Notes: generated by a model not told the origin, from the sequence alone. A stretch of 64,000 nucleotides of DNA from JABCPE02 sp963516475 (GCA_963516475.1 CAUQBR010000001.1:1-64000); one strand, 5' to 3'. Counted from the first letter of the stretch, positions 45,012 through 54,114 are shown. Made by a program: numbers and translations.

Positions 45012-46124
45012 GTGATTAGTAACGAGCAAATAAAAGACGCACAGACCCGAATAGAAGATTTATACAAATACCTTCAAATAGAGCGAAAAAAGGTAGAAAT
45101 ATCCAATGATGATGAGAAAACCGCTTCACCAGAATTTTGGGACAATCCGAAAGAAGCCGAAGCATTTCTGAAACAGCTCCGCTCCAAAAAGAAATGGGTA
45201 GAAGAATATGAGGAAATCCATAAAGAATTTGAAGATTTACAAGTATTGGTAGAGTTTTCCAAAGAAGATCCAGACAGTGAAAAAGAAGTGGAAGACATCT
45301 TCCCAAAACTTCTTGAAAAAATAGAAAATCTGGAATTTAAAAATATGCTTTCCAGCGAAGGAGACGAGCTTTCTGCTGTCCTCCAAATCACAGCTGGAGC
45401 AGGTGGAACGGAGAGCTGTGACTGGGCGTCCATGTTGATGAGAATGTACATCATGTGGGCAGAAAAGCAGGGATACAGTGTGCGAGAGCTCAACTTCCAA
45501 GAAGGAGATATTGTGGGCGTGAAAACCGTAACATTAGAAATAGATGGAGAATTTGCTTTCGGGTATCTAAAAGGCGAAAACGGCGTACATCGTTTGGTGA
45601 GAATTTCTCCTTTTGACAGCAATTCGAAACGCCACACCAGCTTTGTTTCCGTTTATGTTTATCCTTTGGTGGATGACACTATCGAGATTAACATCAATCC
45701 TTCTGATATTACCTTTGAAACCATGAGAGCCAGCGGCGCAGGAGGACAGAATGTAAACAAAGTAGAAACCGCCGTGCGACTTCGCCACCACCCTACGGGA
45801 ATCATCATCGAAAACTCTGAAAGCCGTTCTCAACTTCAAAACAAAGAAAAAGCCATGCAGCTCTTAAAATCAAGGCTTTACGAAATAGAATTGGAAGAAA
45901 GAAACAAGGCACGAAACGAAATCGAAGCAGGAAAAATGAAAATAGAATGGGGCAGCCAGATTAGAAACTATGTGATGCATCCTTACAAATTAGTAAAAGA
46001 TGTCCGCTCTGGCTATGAGACCTCTGATGTAGATGCTGTGATGAATGGGAATATCACTCCTTTCCTGAAATCTTTCCTAATGGCAGAAGGACAAAGTGAT
46101 GAAACTCATGATTTAATGATATAA
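45012..46124 (+). CDS. prfB: peptide chain release factor 2
   Basis: A 370-aa RF2 with GTG start. The stop-codon recognition motif SPF is in RISPFDSNSKRH, and the GGQ motif is in SGAGGQNVNKVETAVRL. It reads UGA and UAA. The frame is continuous through the N-terminal region (DLYKYLQIERKKVEI) where many prfB genes carry the programmed +1 frameshift with an in-frame TGA; none is needed here. Confidence 0.96.
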   Translation: MISNEQIKDAQTRIEDLYKYLQIERKKVEISNDDEKTASPEFWDNPKEAEAFLKQLRSKKKWVEEYEEIHKEFEDLQVLVEFSKEDPDSEKEVEDIFPKLLEKIENLEFKNMLSSEGDELSAVLQITAGAGGTESCDWASMLMRMYIMWAEKQGYSVRELNFQEGDIVGVKTVTLEIDGEFAFGYLKGENGVHRLVRISPFDSNSKRHTSFVSVYVYPLVDDTIEININPSDITFETMRASGAGGQNVNKVETAVRLRHHPTGIIIENSESRSQLQNKEKAMQLLKSRLYEIELEERNKARNEIEAGKMKIEWGSQIRNYVMHPYKLVKDVRSGYETSDVDAVMNGNITPFLKSFLMAEGQSDETHDLMI

Positions 46125-46177
46125 AATTTTATAGTTGATATTCTTAAATAAATTATCTTTGTTGATTATTAGATTTT

Positions 46178-46831
46178 ATGGAACATTTTGAAAGTTGGAA
46201 AGATTTAGTAAACCCTGAATTTTACATTAAATTAGGTGGTTTTTGGCTGGTGCTTCTCATCGTATTTGCAGAATCGGGATTATTCTTCGGATTCTTCCTG
46301 CCTGGGGACAGCCTGTTGTTCATTTCTGGGATTTATTCCACTACGATTATCAGTGAAACCTTTGGAGAAACAGGAAGCGACCTTCTCAATACCACGATTT
46401 TAGCTGCTACTGTGGGCTTTGCTGCTATTCTTGGAGATTCAGTAGGTTATTGGTTTGGCTCAAAAAGCGGTCAGAAACTTTACCAAAAGAAAGAATCTTT
46501 TTTCTTTAAAAAAAGTTATCTGCTGAAAGCACAGCAATTTTATGAAGAAAATGGAGCGATGGCTATCATTATTGCAAGATTTTTACCTATGATTAGAACC
46601 TTTGCTCCTATTGTAGCAGGCATAGTGAAAATGGATAGCAAAAAGTTCTTTTTATACAATATTATAGGTGGGCTTTTATGGTCTTTTTCACTGATTTTTG
46701 CAGGACATTATTTGGATAAACTTTTTATTGACCAGTTCGGAATTGACTTGAAAAAACATTTAGAATATATTATCATTGGACTGATTGTAGTAACCACAAC
46801 TCCTGTTATAATCAAAGCCTTAAAAAAATAA
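46178..46831 (+). CDS. DedA-family membrane protein
   Basis: A 217-aa protein of the SNARE-associated/DedA group with four to five helices. Family motifs are ESGLFFGFFLPGDSLLFISG near the N-terminus and FLPMIRTFAPIVAGI in the re-entrant region. Members move lipids across the membrane (undecaprenyl phosphate or phosphatidylethanolamine flippases in studied cases); the substrate is not determined here. A TATCTTTG -7 element lies at 46154-46161. Confidence 0.92.
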   Translation: MEHFESWKDLVNPEFYIKLGGFWLVLLIVFAESGLFFGFFLPGDSLLFISGIYSTTIISETFGETGSDLLNTTILAATVGFAAILGDSVGYWFGSKSGQKLYQKKESFFFKKSYLLKAQQFYEENGAMAIIIARFLPMIRTFAPIVAGIVKMDSKKFFLYNIIGGLLWSFSLIFAGHYLDKLFIDQFGIDLKKHLEYIIIGLIVVTTTPVIIKALKK

Positions 46832-46873
46832 AACTTTTAATTAATTTTAATCTTTATCTAATCAGTGAAAAAT

Positions 46874-46904
46874 AAAAAGCTGTTTCATTTTGAAACAGCT
46901 TTTT
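46874..46904. terminator. bidirectional terminator between dedA and rplL
   Basis: 14-base arms AAAAAGCTGTTTCA and TGAAACAGCTTTTT with a TTT loop and T-rich flanks on both sides; shared by the convergent genes. Confidence 0.9.
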
Positions 46905-46924
46905 TAGTTACTGTAATTTAATAA

Positions 46925-47296
46925 TTACTTCAATTCTACTTCGGCACCAGCTTCTTCTAATTGCTTTTTAAGAGCTTCTGCTTCGTCTTTTGGAACTCCT
47001 GTTTTTACTGGAGCTGGAGCACCATCTACGATGTCTTTAGCTTCTTTAAGACCAGCACCTGTTAAGTCTTTAACTAACTTAACTACAGCTAATTTAGAAG
47101 CACCTGCATTTTTAAGGATTACATCAAATTCTGATTTTTCCTCAGCTGCAGCACCTCCACCAGCAGCACCAGATACTACTACTGCAGCAGCAGCTGGCTC
47201 GATTCCGTACTCTTCTTTAAGAATAGTAGCTAATTCATTTACATCTTTTACTGTTAAGTTAACAAGCGTTTCCGCTAATTTTTTTAAATCTGACAT
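46925..47296 (-). CDS. rplL: ribosomal protein L7/L12
   Basis: A 123-aa L7/L12: helical N-terminal dimer part, Ala/Gly-rich hinge (AAAAVVVSGAAGGGAAAEEK) and the C-terminal factor-binding domain with KLAVVKLVKDLTGAGLKEAK. It recruits and activates translation GTPases on the 50S stalk. Last gene of the rplKAJL operon. Confidence 0.98.
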   Translation of the reverse strand: MSDLKKLAETLVNLTVKDVNELATILKEEYGIEPAAAAVVVSGAAGGGAAAEEKSEFDVILKNAGASKLAVVKLVKDLTGAGLKEAKDIVDGAPAPVKTGVPKDEAEALKKQLEEAGAEVELK

Positions 47297-47372
47297 TTTT
47301 CTAATGTTTTAATTGTTGAACGATTTATTTTAATTTTATTGAGTGTCTATTTTACTCAGTGAAGACCTACGA

Positions 47373-47930
47373 TTACTCTGCTCCTTCTTCAGATGCAGAC
47401 TCTTCTTTTGGCTCTTCTGCCACAGGAGCTTCTGCTTTTGCTTCTGCAACCTCTGGTTTGTTTTGCAATGCAGAAATCAAGTTTCTGATTGGAGATTGAA
47501 GCAATCCTATGATTTCTCCGATCATCTCTTCTTTAGACTTGATGTTCGCTAGAGTATCTAACTGGTTATCACCAATGTAGAAAGTTTCTTGCAAATAAGC
47601 TGATTTCAAAGCAGGGTATTCTCCATTCTTTCTGAAATTCTTGATAAGTTTTGCAGGAGCATTTGCTACTTCTGCTACCATCAATGCAGAGTTTCCTTTG
47701 AATGTAGAGAACATTTCTGAATAATCTACTTCCTCCACTTGTTCCATCGCTTTTTGAAGCAATGTATTTTTTACAACTCTAAGCGTAACATTACTTTTAA
47801 ATGCTTGTCTTCTAAAATCTGAAGTAGCAGCAGCATTCATTCCTTCAAGATTTGCTACATAAACTACTTTGGCATCTTGTAACAATTCTTTTAATTCTTG
47901 TATTACTAATACTTTTTCTTCTTTTGTCAT
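47373..47930 (-). CDS. rplJ: ribosomal protein L10
   Basis: A 185-aa L10: TKEEKVLVIQELKELLQDAK, VTLRVVKNTLLQKAMEQ. The Ala/Glu-rich tail at the end is longer than usual. It carries the L7/L12 dimers on the stalk base. 13 bases after rplA and 76 before rplL. Confidence 0.97.
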   Translation of the reverse strand: MTKEEKVLVIQELKELLQDAKVVYVANLEGMNAAATSDFRRQAFKSNVTLRVVKNTLLQKAMEQVEEVDYSEMFSTFKGNSALMVAEVANAPAKLIKNFRKNGEYPALKSAYLQETFYIGDNQLDTLANIKSKEEMIGEIIGLLQSPIRNLISALQNKPEVAEAKAEAPVAEEPKEESASEEGAE

Positions 47931-47943
47931 TGTCTTTCAGATT

Positions 47944-48636
47944 TTAGTTTACAGATTTAGTATCGATAGCAATACCTGGACTCATTGTAGAAGAAAGATA
48001 AATACTCTTCACATAAGTTCCTTTTGCTGCAGTTGGTTTTAATTTGATTAAAGCCTGAATAAGCTCTTGCGCATTTTCTCTAATCTTATCTGCATCAAAA
48101 GATACTTTACCAATACCTGCATGTACAATACCATATTTATCCACTTTGAAATCAATTTTACCTGATTTCACCTCTGCTACTGCTTTACCTACTTCCATAG
48201 TAACTGTTCCAGACTTAGGATTTGGCATTAGACCTCTTGGACCCAATACTCTACCCAATGGACCTAGTTTACCCATTACAGCTGGCATAGTAACAATAAC
48301 ATCTACATCTGTCCAACCATTTTTGATTTTTTCTAAGTACTCATCTAGACCTACATGGTCAGCACCAGCAGCTTTTGCTTCTGCTTCTTTATCAGGAGTA
48401 ACCAAAGCCAATACACGGATATCTTTACCCGTTCCATGAGGAAGAGAAACTACTCCTCTTACCATTTGATTAGCTTTACGAGGATCTACACCTAATCTCA
48501 CAGCGATATCTACAGAAGCATCAAATTTTGCTGTATTTACTTCTTTTACTAAGGCTGAAGCTTCTTCAAGGCTATATGCCTTATTTTTTTCTAGCTTAGC
48601 TACAGCTTCCTTTTGCTTTTTAGTTAATTTTGCCAT
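47944..48636 (-). CDS. rplA: ribosomal protein L1
   Basis: A 230-aa L1 with MGKLGPLGRVLGPRGLMPNP, the family signature, and YVKSIYLSSTMSPGIAIDTK near the end. It forms the L1 stalk that guides E-site tRNA release. Ten bases after rplK. Confidence 0.98.
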   Translation of the reverse strand: MAKLTKKQKEAVAKLEKNKAYSLEEASALVKEVNTAKFDASVDIAVRLGVDPRKANQMVRGVVSLPHGTGKDIRVLALVTPDKEAEAKAAGADHVGLDEYLEKIKNGWTDVDVIVTMPAVMGKLGPLGRVLGPRGLMPNPKSGTVTMEVGKAVAEVKSGKIDFKVDKYGIVHAGIGKVSFDADKIRENAQELIQALIKLKPTAAKGTYVKSIYLSSTMSPGIAIDTKSVN

Positions 48637-48646
48637 TCCTTAATTT

Positions 48647-49087
48647 TTAAGCGTTAGGTTTCGTTCCTGTTACTTTTAATCCCATTGATCTTGCTGTACC
48701 AGCAACCATACTCAAAGCTGAATCTAGTGTAAAGCAGTTAAGATCTGCCATTTTATCTTCAGCTATTTTTTGTACTTGCTCCCAAGTTACAGAACCTACT
48801 TTATTTCTGTTAGGCTCCCCAGATCCTTTCTTTACCTTAGACGCCTCTAAAAGCTGAACTGCTGCTGGAGGTGTTTTAATGATAAATTCGAAAGATTTAT
48901 CCTCATAAACTGTAATTACTACAGGAAGGATTTGACCTGGCTTATCTTGCGTTCTTCCATTAAATTGTTTACAAAACTCCATAATGTTCACCCCTGCAGA
49001 ACCCAATGCTGGACCTACTGGTGGAGAAGGGTTTGCTGCCCCTCCTTTCACTTGAAGTTTTACCATTTTAAAGACTTTCTTTGCCAT
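48647..49087 (-). CDS. rplK: ribosomal protein L11
   Basis: A 146-aa L11: VKLQVKGGAANPSPPVGPAL, GVNIMEFCKQFNGRTQDKPG, and GTARSMGLKVTG at the end. It is a part of the GTPase-associated centre. First gene after its own promoter at 49203-49233. Confidence 0.98.
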   Translation of the reverse strand: MAKKVFKMVKLQVKGGAANPSPPVGPALGSAGVNIMEFCKQFNGRTQDKPGQILPVVITVYEDKSFEFIIKTPPAAVQLLEASKVKKGSGEPNRNKVGSVTWEQVQKIAEDKMADLNCFTLDSALSMVAGTARSMGLKVTGTKPNA

Positions 49088-49202
49088 GTTTCTTTATTAA
49101 AATAAATTAAAAATATAAAAATGTGGAAGCATTTTATAAATCTGTAAATGAATAGATGAAATATCCTTCTCACCTGAACATTCCAACTCCACTTACGGAC
49201 TG

Positions 49203-49233
49203 CAAAATTATAAATTTATTTCTTATCTACAAA
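49203..49233 (-). promoter_or_regulatory. rplK promoter
   Basis: Minus-strand TTTG (49230-49233), 19-base spacer, TAATTTTG (49203-49210). The spacing equals that of the rplC promoter. Leader about 110 bases. Confidence 0.8.
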
Positions 49234-49270
49234 AATAAATTTACTTTTTATTCTAAATATCAATAAAAAA

Positions 49271-49288
49271 CCACCCTAAAAAGAGTGG
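49271..49288 (-). terminator. terminator after nusG
   Basis: Arms CCAC/GTGG with an extra inner pair, followed on the minus strand by TTTTTTATTG, just before the rplK promoter. Confidence 0.65.
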
Positions 49289-49298
49289 CTGTATTTTA

Positions 49299-49841
49299 CT
49301 AAAGTTTTTCTACTTGCATGTAGCTTAGTTCTAATGGAGTTTCCCTTCCAAATATTCGAACTTTAACTTCTAATTTTTTCTTATCCTCATGGATTTTTTC
49401 AATAGAACCATTGAACCCGTTAAATGGCCCATCTATAACTTTCACATTTTCTCCTACAACAAAAGGAATCTCTACATCCACCGCAAATTCAGAAAGCTCA
49501 TCTATTTTCCCCAACATTCTATTAACTTCTGCAGGTCTCATAGGAACAGGATCCCCTCCTTTTGTCAAACTCAAAAACGAAATAACACCTGGTATATTCT
49601 TTATCATATGTGGAATCTCACCCATAAGATTAGCTTCTACCATAAGATATCCTGGATAATAAGGTCTTTCTTTAAAGACTTTTTTTTCATTTTTCATCTG
49701 TGCTACCTTTTCTGTAGGAATTACTACTTGAGTAACAAAAGATTCATACCCCAGTCTTCTAACTTCAGTTTCTATATAGGATTTTACTTTGTTTTCCTGC
49801 CCACTAACGGCTTTCAGCACATACCACTTTAAATCTTCCAT
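49299..49841 (-). CDS. nusG: transcription termination/antitermination factor NusG
   Basis: A 180-aa NusG: NGN domain starting LKWYVLKAVSGQENKVKSYI and the C-terminal KOW domain FVVGENVKVIDGPFNGFNGS. It binds RNA polymerase and couples it to Rho or the ribosome. Directly after secE (10 bases). Confidence 0.97.
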   Translation of the reverse strand: MEDLKWYVLKAVSGQENKVKSYIETEVRRLGYESFVTQVVIPTEKVAQMKNEKKVFKERPYYPGYLMVEANLMGEIPHMIKNIPGVISFLSLTKGGDPVPMRPAEVNRMLGKIDELSEFAVDVEIPFVVGENVKVIDGPFNGFNGSIEKIHEDKKKLEVKVRIFGRETPLELSYMQVEKL

Positions 49842-49851
49842 GAGAAATATT

Positions 49852-50055
49852 TTAGTTAAAAAATCCTATAAACAATGAATACAAGTTCTTAATTGATATA
49901 CTAAAAAGGCTATCTACCCCAAATGTAAATAAGGCTAATATCAATGTAGATACAGCTACAACAAGTGTAGAGGACTGTAATTCTTTCCACTTCAGCCATT
50001 CAACCTTTTCTCTAAACTCTAAAAAAGAATCTTTAATAAAACTTATAAAACTCAT
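49852..50055 (-). CDS. secE: protein translocase subunit SecE
   Basis: A 67-aa single-span SecE: amphipathic FIKDSFLEFREKVEWLKWKE then one membrane helix (TLVVAVSTLILALFTFGVDS). It clamps SecY. Position before nusG is the usual one. Confidence 0.95.
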   Translation of the reverse strand: MSFISFIKDSFLEFREKVEWLKWKELQSSTLVVAVSTLILALFTFGVDSLFSISIKNLYSLFIGFFN

Positions 50056-50136
50056 AATATATCACCAATAAGAAAAAACTAAGGAAATCCCATCTATGAT
50101 TACACAATAAATAAAATATACCTTAGTCTAAATTTG

Positions 50137-50207
50137 CACGGGCACTAGGATTCGAACCCAGATCAACGGTTTTGGAGACCGGTATCCTACCATTGGACGA
50201 TGCCCGT
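50137..50207 (-). tRNA. tRNA-Trp (CCA)
   Basis: 71 bases folding as a cloverleaf: acceptor ACGGGCA/TGCCCGT with G as the discriminator, D arm with AATGGTAGGA, anticodon loop CTCCAAA (anticodon CCA), T arm with GGTTCGAATCC. CCA is not encoded. It stands between tuf and secE, a common Bacteroidota order. Confidence 0.95.
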
Positions 50208-50228
50208 AGTTTGATTTAAATTTAAAAA

Positions 50229-50256
50229 TTTTCCCGAAAGATCCCTTCCGGGAAAA
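50229..50256 (-). terminator. terminator after tuf
   Basis: 8-bp arms TTTTCCCG/CGGGAAAA with a 12-base loop; on the minus strand TTTTT follows. It separates tuf from tRNA-Trp. Confidence 0.75.
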
Positions 50257-50274
50257 CTTTATTATACTAAATAA

Positions 50275-51462
50275 TTAGTCTAAAATTTCAGTTACCTGAC
50301 CAGCACCTACTGTTCTACCTCCTTCTCTAATCGCAAATCTAAGACCTACATTAAGAGCGATTGGTTGTAACAATTCTACTGTAATTGTCAAGTTATCACC
50401 AGGCATTACCATTTCTACACCATCTGGTAAGAAGATTTCACCTGTAACATCCGTTGTTCTTACATAGAACTGAGGACGATATTTGTTGTGGAATGGAGTG
50501 TGTCTTCCTCCTTCTTCTTTAGAAAGGATATAAACCTCAGCTTTGAATTTTTTATGTGGAGTTACAGATCCTTGTTTAGCGATAACCATACCTCTTCTGA
50601 TATCAGTTTTCTCGATACCTCTCAACAATAGACCAACATTATCTCCAGCCTCTCCTCTGTCAAGGATTTTTCTAAACATCTCTACCCCTGTTACAGTAGA
50701 AGTTAATTTTTCAGCACCCATACCAATGATATCTACAGGATCACCTGTATTGATAACACCAGACTCAATTCTACCTGTAGCCACAGTACCTCTACCTGTA
50801 ATAGAGAATACATCTTCTATCGGCATCAAGAATGGCTTATCTTGATCTCTCACTGGTTGCTCGATCCAGTTATCTACAGCATCCATCAATTCTTCTACTG
50901 TAGCAACCCACTTAGGCTCACCATTAAGAGCACCAAGAGCAGAACCTTTGATTACTGGAGAGTTATCTCCATCATATTCATAAGAAGAAAGAAGATCTCT
51001 CAACTCAAGCTCTACCAACTCTAACAATTCTGGATCATCCACCATATCCACTTTGTTCATGAACACAACGATTCTTGGAACATTTACCTGACGACAAAGC
51101 AAGATATGCTCTCTCGTTTGTGGCATAGGCCCATCAGTTGCAGCACACACAAGGATAGCTCCATCCATTTGAGCAGCACCAGTTACCATGTTTTTAACAT
51201 AGTCGGCGTGACCAGGACAGTCTACATGGGCATAGTGTCTGTTTTCTGTTTCATATTCAATATGTGAAGTATTAATTGTAATACCTCTTTCTTTTTCTTC
51301 TGGAGCTGAGTCAATTGCAGAGAAATCTCTCTTTTCAGCCAATCCTTTGTCTGACAATACTTTAGATATTGCAGCAGTCAAAGTAGTCTTACCGTGGTCA
51401 ACGTGACCAATTGTACCAATGTTCAAGTGCGGTTTACTACGATTAAACGTTTCCTTTGCCAT
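50275..51462 (-). CDS. tuf: elongation factor Tu
   Basis: A 395-aa EF-Tu with G1 GHVDHGKTTL, switch II DCPGHADYVKNM and NKVD (G4), and domain 2/3 ending EGGRTVGAGQVTEILD. It brings aminoacyl-tRNA to the ribosome. It has a promoter upstream and a terminator after it. Confidence 0.98.
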   Translation of the reverse strand: MAKETFNRSKPHLNIGTIGHVDHGKTTLTAAISKVLSDKGLAEKRDFSAIDSAPEEKERGITINTSHIEYETENRHYAHVDCPGHADYVKNMVTGAAQMDGAILVCAATDGPMPQTREHILLCRQVNVPRIVVFMNKVDMVDDPELLELVELELRDLLSSYEYDGDNSPVIKGSALGALNGEPKWVATVEELMDAVDNWIEQPVRDQDKPFLMPIEDVFSITGRGTVATGRIESGVINTGDPVDIIGMGAEKLTSTVTGVEMFRKILDRGEAGDNVGLLLRGIEKTDIRRGMVIAKQGSVTPHKKFKAEVYILSKEEGGRHTPFHNKYRPQFYVRTTDVTGEIFLPDGVEMVMPGDNLTITVELLQPIALNVGLRFAIREGGRTVGAGQVTEILD

Positions 51463-51507
51463 GATTTAAATTATTTTATGTTTAAACTATTTTTTCAATT
51501 CAGTGTG

Positions 51508-51536
51508 CAAATATAATCATTTTTTTGAATATCAAG
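51508..51536 (-). promoter_or_regulatory. tuf promoter
   Basis: Minus-strand TATATTTG (51508-51515) is a perfect -7 element; CTTG (51533-51536) 17 bases upstream is an imperfect -33. Leader about 40 bases. Confidence 0.6.
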
Positions 51537-51589
51537 AAAAAAAATAAAAAAATATATATTTCTATTCTTTACTTTATATATTAAATCAA

Positions 51590-51621
51590 AAAAATCTCAA
51601 AGAAAATTCTTTGAGATTTTT
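51590..51621 (-). terminator. terminator after the alpha-carbonic anhydrase gene
   Basis: 15-bp perfect arms AAAAATCTCAAAGAA/TTCTTTGAGATTTTT with a 2-base centre, T run following on the minus strand. Confidence 0.9.
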
Positions 51622-51636
51622 AATTATTCTTCCTAA

Positions 51637-52386
51637 TTATAAGGACTCAAAAACAGTTCTACTTCCTGTTTTTTGAATCGGTCTATAATTATGATTATAC
51701 AAATCTGTGAACTTTTTAAGTTGTGCATCAGAAATTGTAAGAACTTCTTTGAACACTATCCAGTTCATCCCTTGTGAACAAGGTGGAGTTGTAAGTGACC
51801 CTGTATAATTATAGTATTTTTTATTGGTAGGCAACATAGCCAATGGATCTATCATATTAGTCGTAGTAACTTCTTGATTCTTAACACTAGGGAACGAATT
51901 GATATACTGTGCGAACTGAGCATTATCTGCTCCTCCTCCTTTAATCAATAATCCTAAAATAACGATAGCTCCTGTAGTTTCGTTTTGGTGAACAAAATGC
52001 ACTTCCAATGGAGAGAACTTCCCATCTACAGAGTGCTCACTATGTCCATGATAATGGAATTGTTTAAGTTTATAGGCAACACCATTGTAGGTAATACTAC
52101 TTTTTCCGTCTGTATTAATTTGTATAGTGTGCCCATTGTTCACAGCCTTAGCTGGAAATGCTGAATAATTAAAAGTAATTGCAGGAAGCGTTGCCTTTGT
52201 AGTTGCAGTAGTTACGATATCAATCGGCGACTGAACCAATCCCGCACACTCAGAATATCCTTGATTATGCCAGTTAGGATTTTCATAATCCCAGTGAGCT
52301 TGTTTAGAATCAGGAATTTGAACTTCCTCATCTCTTGAACACGCAGCGAGAGCTAAAAAAGCTCCACATAAAAGAACCTTTCTCAT
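51637..52386 (-). CDS. alpha-class carbonic anhydrase, lipoprotein
   Basis: A 249-aa alpha-carbonic anhydrase with a lipoprotein signal (LALAAC, Cys16). QSPIDI begins the fold; zinc ligands are His111 and His113 (FHYHGHSEH) and His130 (LEVHFVH); SLTTPPCSQGMNWIVF contains the substrate-pocket Thr. It would hydrate CO2 in the periplasm or at the outer membrane, complementing the cytoplasmic beta enzyme at 13.1 kb. Confidence 0.95.
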   Translation of the reverse strand: MRKVLLCGAFLALAACSRDEEVQIPDSKQAHWDYENPNWHNQGYSECAGLVQSPIDIVTTATTKATLPAITFNYSAFPAKAVNNGHTIQINTDGKSSITYNGVAYKLKQFHYHGHSEHSVDGKFSPLEVHFVHQNETTGAIVILGLLIKGGGADNAQFAQYINSFPSVKNQEVTTTNMIDPLAMLPTNKKYYNYTGSLTTPPCSQGMNWIVFKEVLTISDAQLKKFTDLYNHNYRPIQKTGSRTVFESL

Positions 52387-52562
52387 AATGTTATAATTTA
52401 AATTTTTGATTGTTTTAGTTTTAAATACAAAGAAACTTTTTACTATTATGTTTGTTTCTTTTAGTCATTAGGGATATAACTGCGTTTTTTATAAAATATT
52501 TTGTCTGATTATATGATAAAAATCATGTTTTTAAAAAATGTTGATTTTCAAAAAAAATAAAC

Positions 52563-52587
52563 AGCTCTAAGGAAATTCCTTAGAGCT
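52563..52587 (-). terminator. former tRNA-Cys terminator, now separated from its gene
   Basis: 12-bp arms AGCTCTAAGGAA/TTCCTTAGAGCT, with TTTATTTTTTTT following on the minus strand. It lies directly outside the left att copy, exactly where the terminator of tRNA-Cys would be before insertion of the element. Confidence 0.75.
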
Positions 52588-52590
52588 ATT

Positions 52591-52606
52591 ATTGAGGTTC
52601 CGAGCG
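52591..52606. other. att site, left copy
   Basis: ATTGAGGTTCCGAGCG, identical to 63240-63255. It holds the last bases of tRNA-Cys without the rest of the gene, so it is the copy made by integration. Confidence 0.9.
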
Positions 52607-52722
52607 AATAACAACAATGAAAACGAATAAAATTATAAAAACCTTTAAATATCCTATAAATATGGGTTTTACTGTTTTTCATCGTGGCATGATATTGCAA
52701 TAAATTTCATAAAAATGCAAAA

Positions 52723-52746
52723 ATGTTGTCACACATGTTGTCACAC
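52723..52746 (+). repeat. left arm-type repeats, two 12-bp units
   Basis: ATGTTGTCACAC twice in tandem. The same core, twice in tandem, is found at 63163-63186 near the other end, so these are probably integrase arm-binding sites. Confidence 0.8.
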
Positions 52747-52768
52747 ATTAAACAAATCTATATATTTG
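52737..52768 (+). promoter_or_regulatory. integrase promoter overlapping arm repeat
   Basis: TATATTTG (52761-52768) is a perfect -7 element; GTTG (52737-52740) 20 bases upstream is a near -33 and lies inside the second arm repeat. Integrase bound there could repress its own gene. Confidence 0.6.
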
Positions 52769-52788
52769 CCTAAATAATTTTTATCATC

Positions 52789-54111
52789 ATGCCAACTGTT
52801 CGTTATTTTTTACGCTCATCCAATACAAAGAGCATTATACAAATAGGATTCTCAATTTCAAAAGGAGTATACCCGAGAGTTTCCACAGGCTTATCCATTA
52901 ACTCTAAAGATTGGAACAAAACAACCAACCTACCCAAAACCAACAATGCCGAAAATAAAAACATTGTAACTAAGTTAAAAAGTCTTTCAGTATTCATAGA
53001 AACAGAATATAACAATGATTACACAAAAGGTGTAATATTTTCTAATAGCTGGCTAAAAAGTAAGGTAGATGATTTTTTTGAACGCAAAGACCCTGAAACA
53101 GATGATAGTATATTTTTAAACTACCTAAAAACCTATCTAAAATATAGAGAAATGGACACCCATACTAAAAAGGCTACTGATAAAAAAATAGAAGATGCGG
53201 GAAAAAAGTTTGAGGAGTTTCAACAATACAAAAAGAAAAAATACCTCATCAAAGAAATAGACGCAAAAACCACGCTTGAGTTTAAGGATTGGGCAATGAA
53301 TAAGAGAGATAGACGATTAGCAGAATCCACCACTCAAAGACTATTAAAAAACATTAAAACCATCTTAATGGATGCCTACAAAAACGACAAACCCGTAAGC
53401 AGACAAATCGTAAAAATGTCTATTCCGTCTGCTAAATCTATTTCGGTATATTTGGACTTTGATGAATTAAAACAGGTTAAAAATATGCCTATTGTAGGAA
53501 ATGAAAACCTAAAACACGCTAGGGATTGGTTCATAATAGGATGCTATACTGGACAAAGAATTTCTGACCTTATGAGGATGAATAAAAAAATGATTTGTAC
53601 CAAAACGGATATAAAGGGGGAAGAGTTTAAATTTATAGAACTAACACAAGAAAAAACAGGGAGCAGGGTAACTATTCCACTAATGGATGAAGTTGAGAAG
53701 ATTTTAGAAAAATATAATGGAGATTTTCCTCCCGTATTCTCATCTGATAAGAGTAGCAATGACACACTATTTAATAGGTATATAAAAAAAGTTTGTAAAT
53801 TAGCAGGGATTAACGAAATAGTAAAAGGATTGGTATTTAATGAGGAAGAGAACAGAAATGAAATAAAAGACACTGAAAAATACAATCTTATTTCCTCCCA
53901 CACTTGTCGCCGTTCATTTGCTACTAACTTTTACGGAAACCCCAAATTACCTACTCCTATAATCATGGCAATAACAGGACACAAAACTGAAAAAACATTC
54001 CTTGACTATATCAAGAAAGACCCAGCAGACTATGTAACAAGTTCAGCAAGGGTATTCAAAGAACTATCAAAAGAAAGAAAAGAAAAAGAAAACCAAAGAA
54101 ATACAATCTAA
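52789..54111 (+). CDS. tyrosine integrase of the element
   Basis: A 440-aa Bacteroidota-type integrase: N-terminal arm-binding part (RYFLRSSNTKSIIQIGFSIS), SAM-like core-binding domain (about 105-205) and catalytic domain with Arg257 (TGQRISDLMR), His371 and Arg374 (HTCRRSF), His398 (TGHKT) and the nucleophile Tyr407 (FLDYIKK). It would recombine the att site in tRNA-Cys. Located about 180 bases from the left att. The Fic gene follows 3 bases later. Confidence 0.95.
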   Translation: MPTVRYFLRSSNTKSIIQIGFSISKGVYPRVSTGLSINSKDWNKTTNLPKTNNAENKNIVTKLKSLSVFIETEYNNDYTKGVIFSNSWLKSKVDDFFERKDPETDDSIFLNYLKTYLKYREMDTHTKKATDKKIEDAGKKFEEFQQYKKKKYLIKEIDAKTTLEFKDWAMNKRDRRLAESTTQRLLKNIKTILMDAYKNDKPVSRQIVKMSIPSAKSISVYLDFDELKQVKNMPIVGNENLKHARDWFIIGCYTGQRISDLMRMNKKMICTKTDIKGEEFKFIELTQEKTGSRVTIPLMDEVEKILEKYNGDFPPVFSSDKSSNDTLFNRYIKKVCKLAGINEIVKGLVFNEEENRNEIKDTEKYNLISSHTCRRSFATNFYGNPKLPTPIIMAITGHKTEKTFLDYIKKDPADYVTSSARVFKELSKERKEKENQRNTI

Positions 54112-54114
54112 ACA

